Shown here piece after piece: positions 6,252-6,266 of a stretch of 6,266 bases of DNA (the stretch's first letter is position 1; every line of letters starts with the position of its first letter). A model generated the notes under the pieces. That model made no database searches, was not told the DNA's origin, and was given only the letters and a program-made list of their open reading frames with translations. The position numbers and the translations under genes are program-made. The DNA comes from an uncultured Polymorphobacter sp. (lineage in GTDB: Bacteria > Pseudomonadota > Alphaproteobacteria > Sphingomonadales > Sphingomonadaceae), in the NCBI GenBank assembly GCA_937894055.1, contig CALDHQ010000695.1:1-6266 (forward strand), read 5' to 3'.

Positions 6252-6266
6252 AGATCGGAAGAGCGT
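6252..6266. other. Illumina adapter read-through (artefact)
   Basis: The final 15 bases, AGATCGGAAGAGCGT, are identical to the start of the TruSeq read-through adapter (reverse complement of the universal adapter's ACGCTCTTCCGATCT end). They are untrimmed sequencing adapter at the contig end and should not be translated or used in searches. Confidence 0.96.

Overview
The window looks like the end of a metagenomic or draft-genome contig from a Gram-negative bacterium, most likely a member of the Pseudomonadota. The basis is high-GC coding sequence with strong third-position G/C bias, bacterial Shine-Dalgarno sites, and a deacetylase that closely resembles what I remember of the Alcaligenes/Bordetella HDAH enzyme. 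I cannot place it more finely. The last 15 bases (6252-6266) match an Illumina adapter and are not genomic.

Layout. (1) 1-1621, minus strand: most of a type I ABC exporter half-transporter (membrane domain plus ATPase domain), running off the left edge before its C-terminus. (2) 1622-2858: about 1.2 kb with no convincing gene. It is clearly lower in GC than its flanks (26 of 60 G+C in 2221-2280, against 40 of 60 in 1021-1080 and 38 of 60 in 3001-3060). It holds short degenerate repeats, a minus-strand open stretch that may be a gene relic and, near its right end, a good sigma70-type promoter overlaid by a symmetric operator-like dyad. (3) 2859-4232, plus: an FAD-dependent monoamine-oxidase-type amine oxidase. 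(4) 4255-5373, plus: a zinc-dependent HDAC/HDAH-family amidohydrolase, 22 bp downstream with a strong ribosome-binding site, almost certainly in the same transcript. (5) 5377-6251, minus, convergent with only 3 bp between stop codons: the C-terminal part of an EthA-like flavin monooxygenase (Baeyer-Villiger type), cut off by the contig end.

How the genes may work together. The deacylase and the amine oxidase make chemical sense as consecutive steps: hydrolysis of an N-acyl (for example N-acetyl) amine or polyamine, then oxidation of the freed amine to an aldehyde or ketone with release of H2O2 and ammonia. The convergent Baeyer-Villiger-type enzyme could act on a ketone product, but it is in a separate transcript and that link is speculative. 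The exporter is oriented away from the catabolic genes, is separated by the low-GC gap, and shows no evident functional link. No mobile element, CRISPR array, tRNA or rRNA was found.
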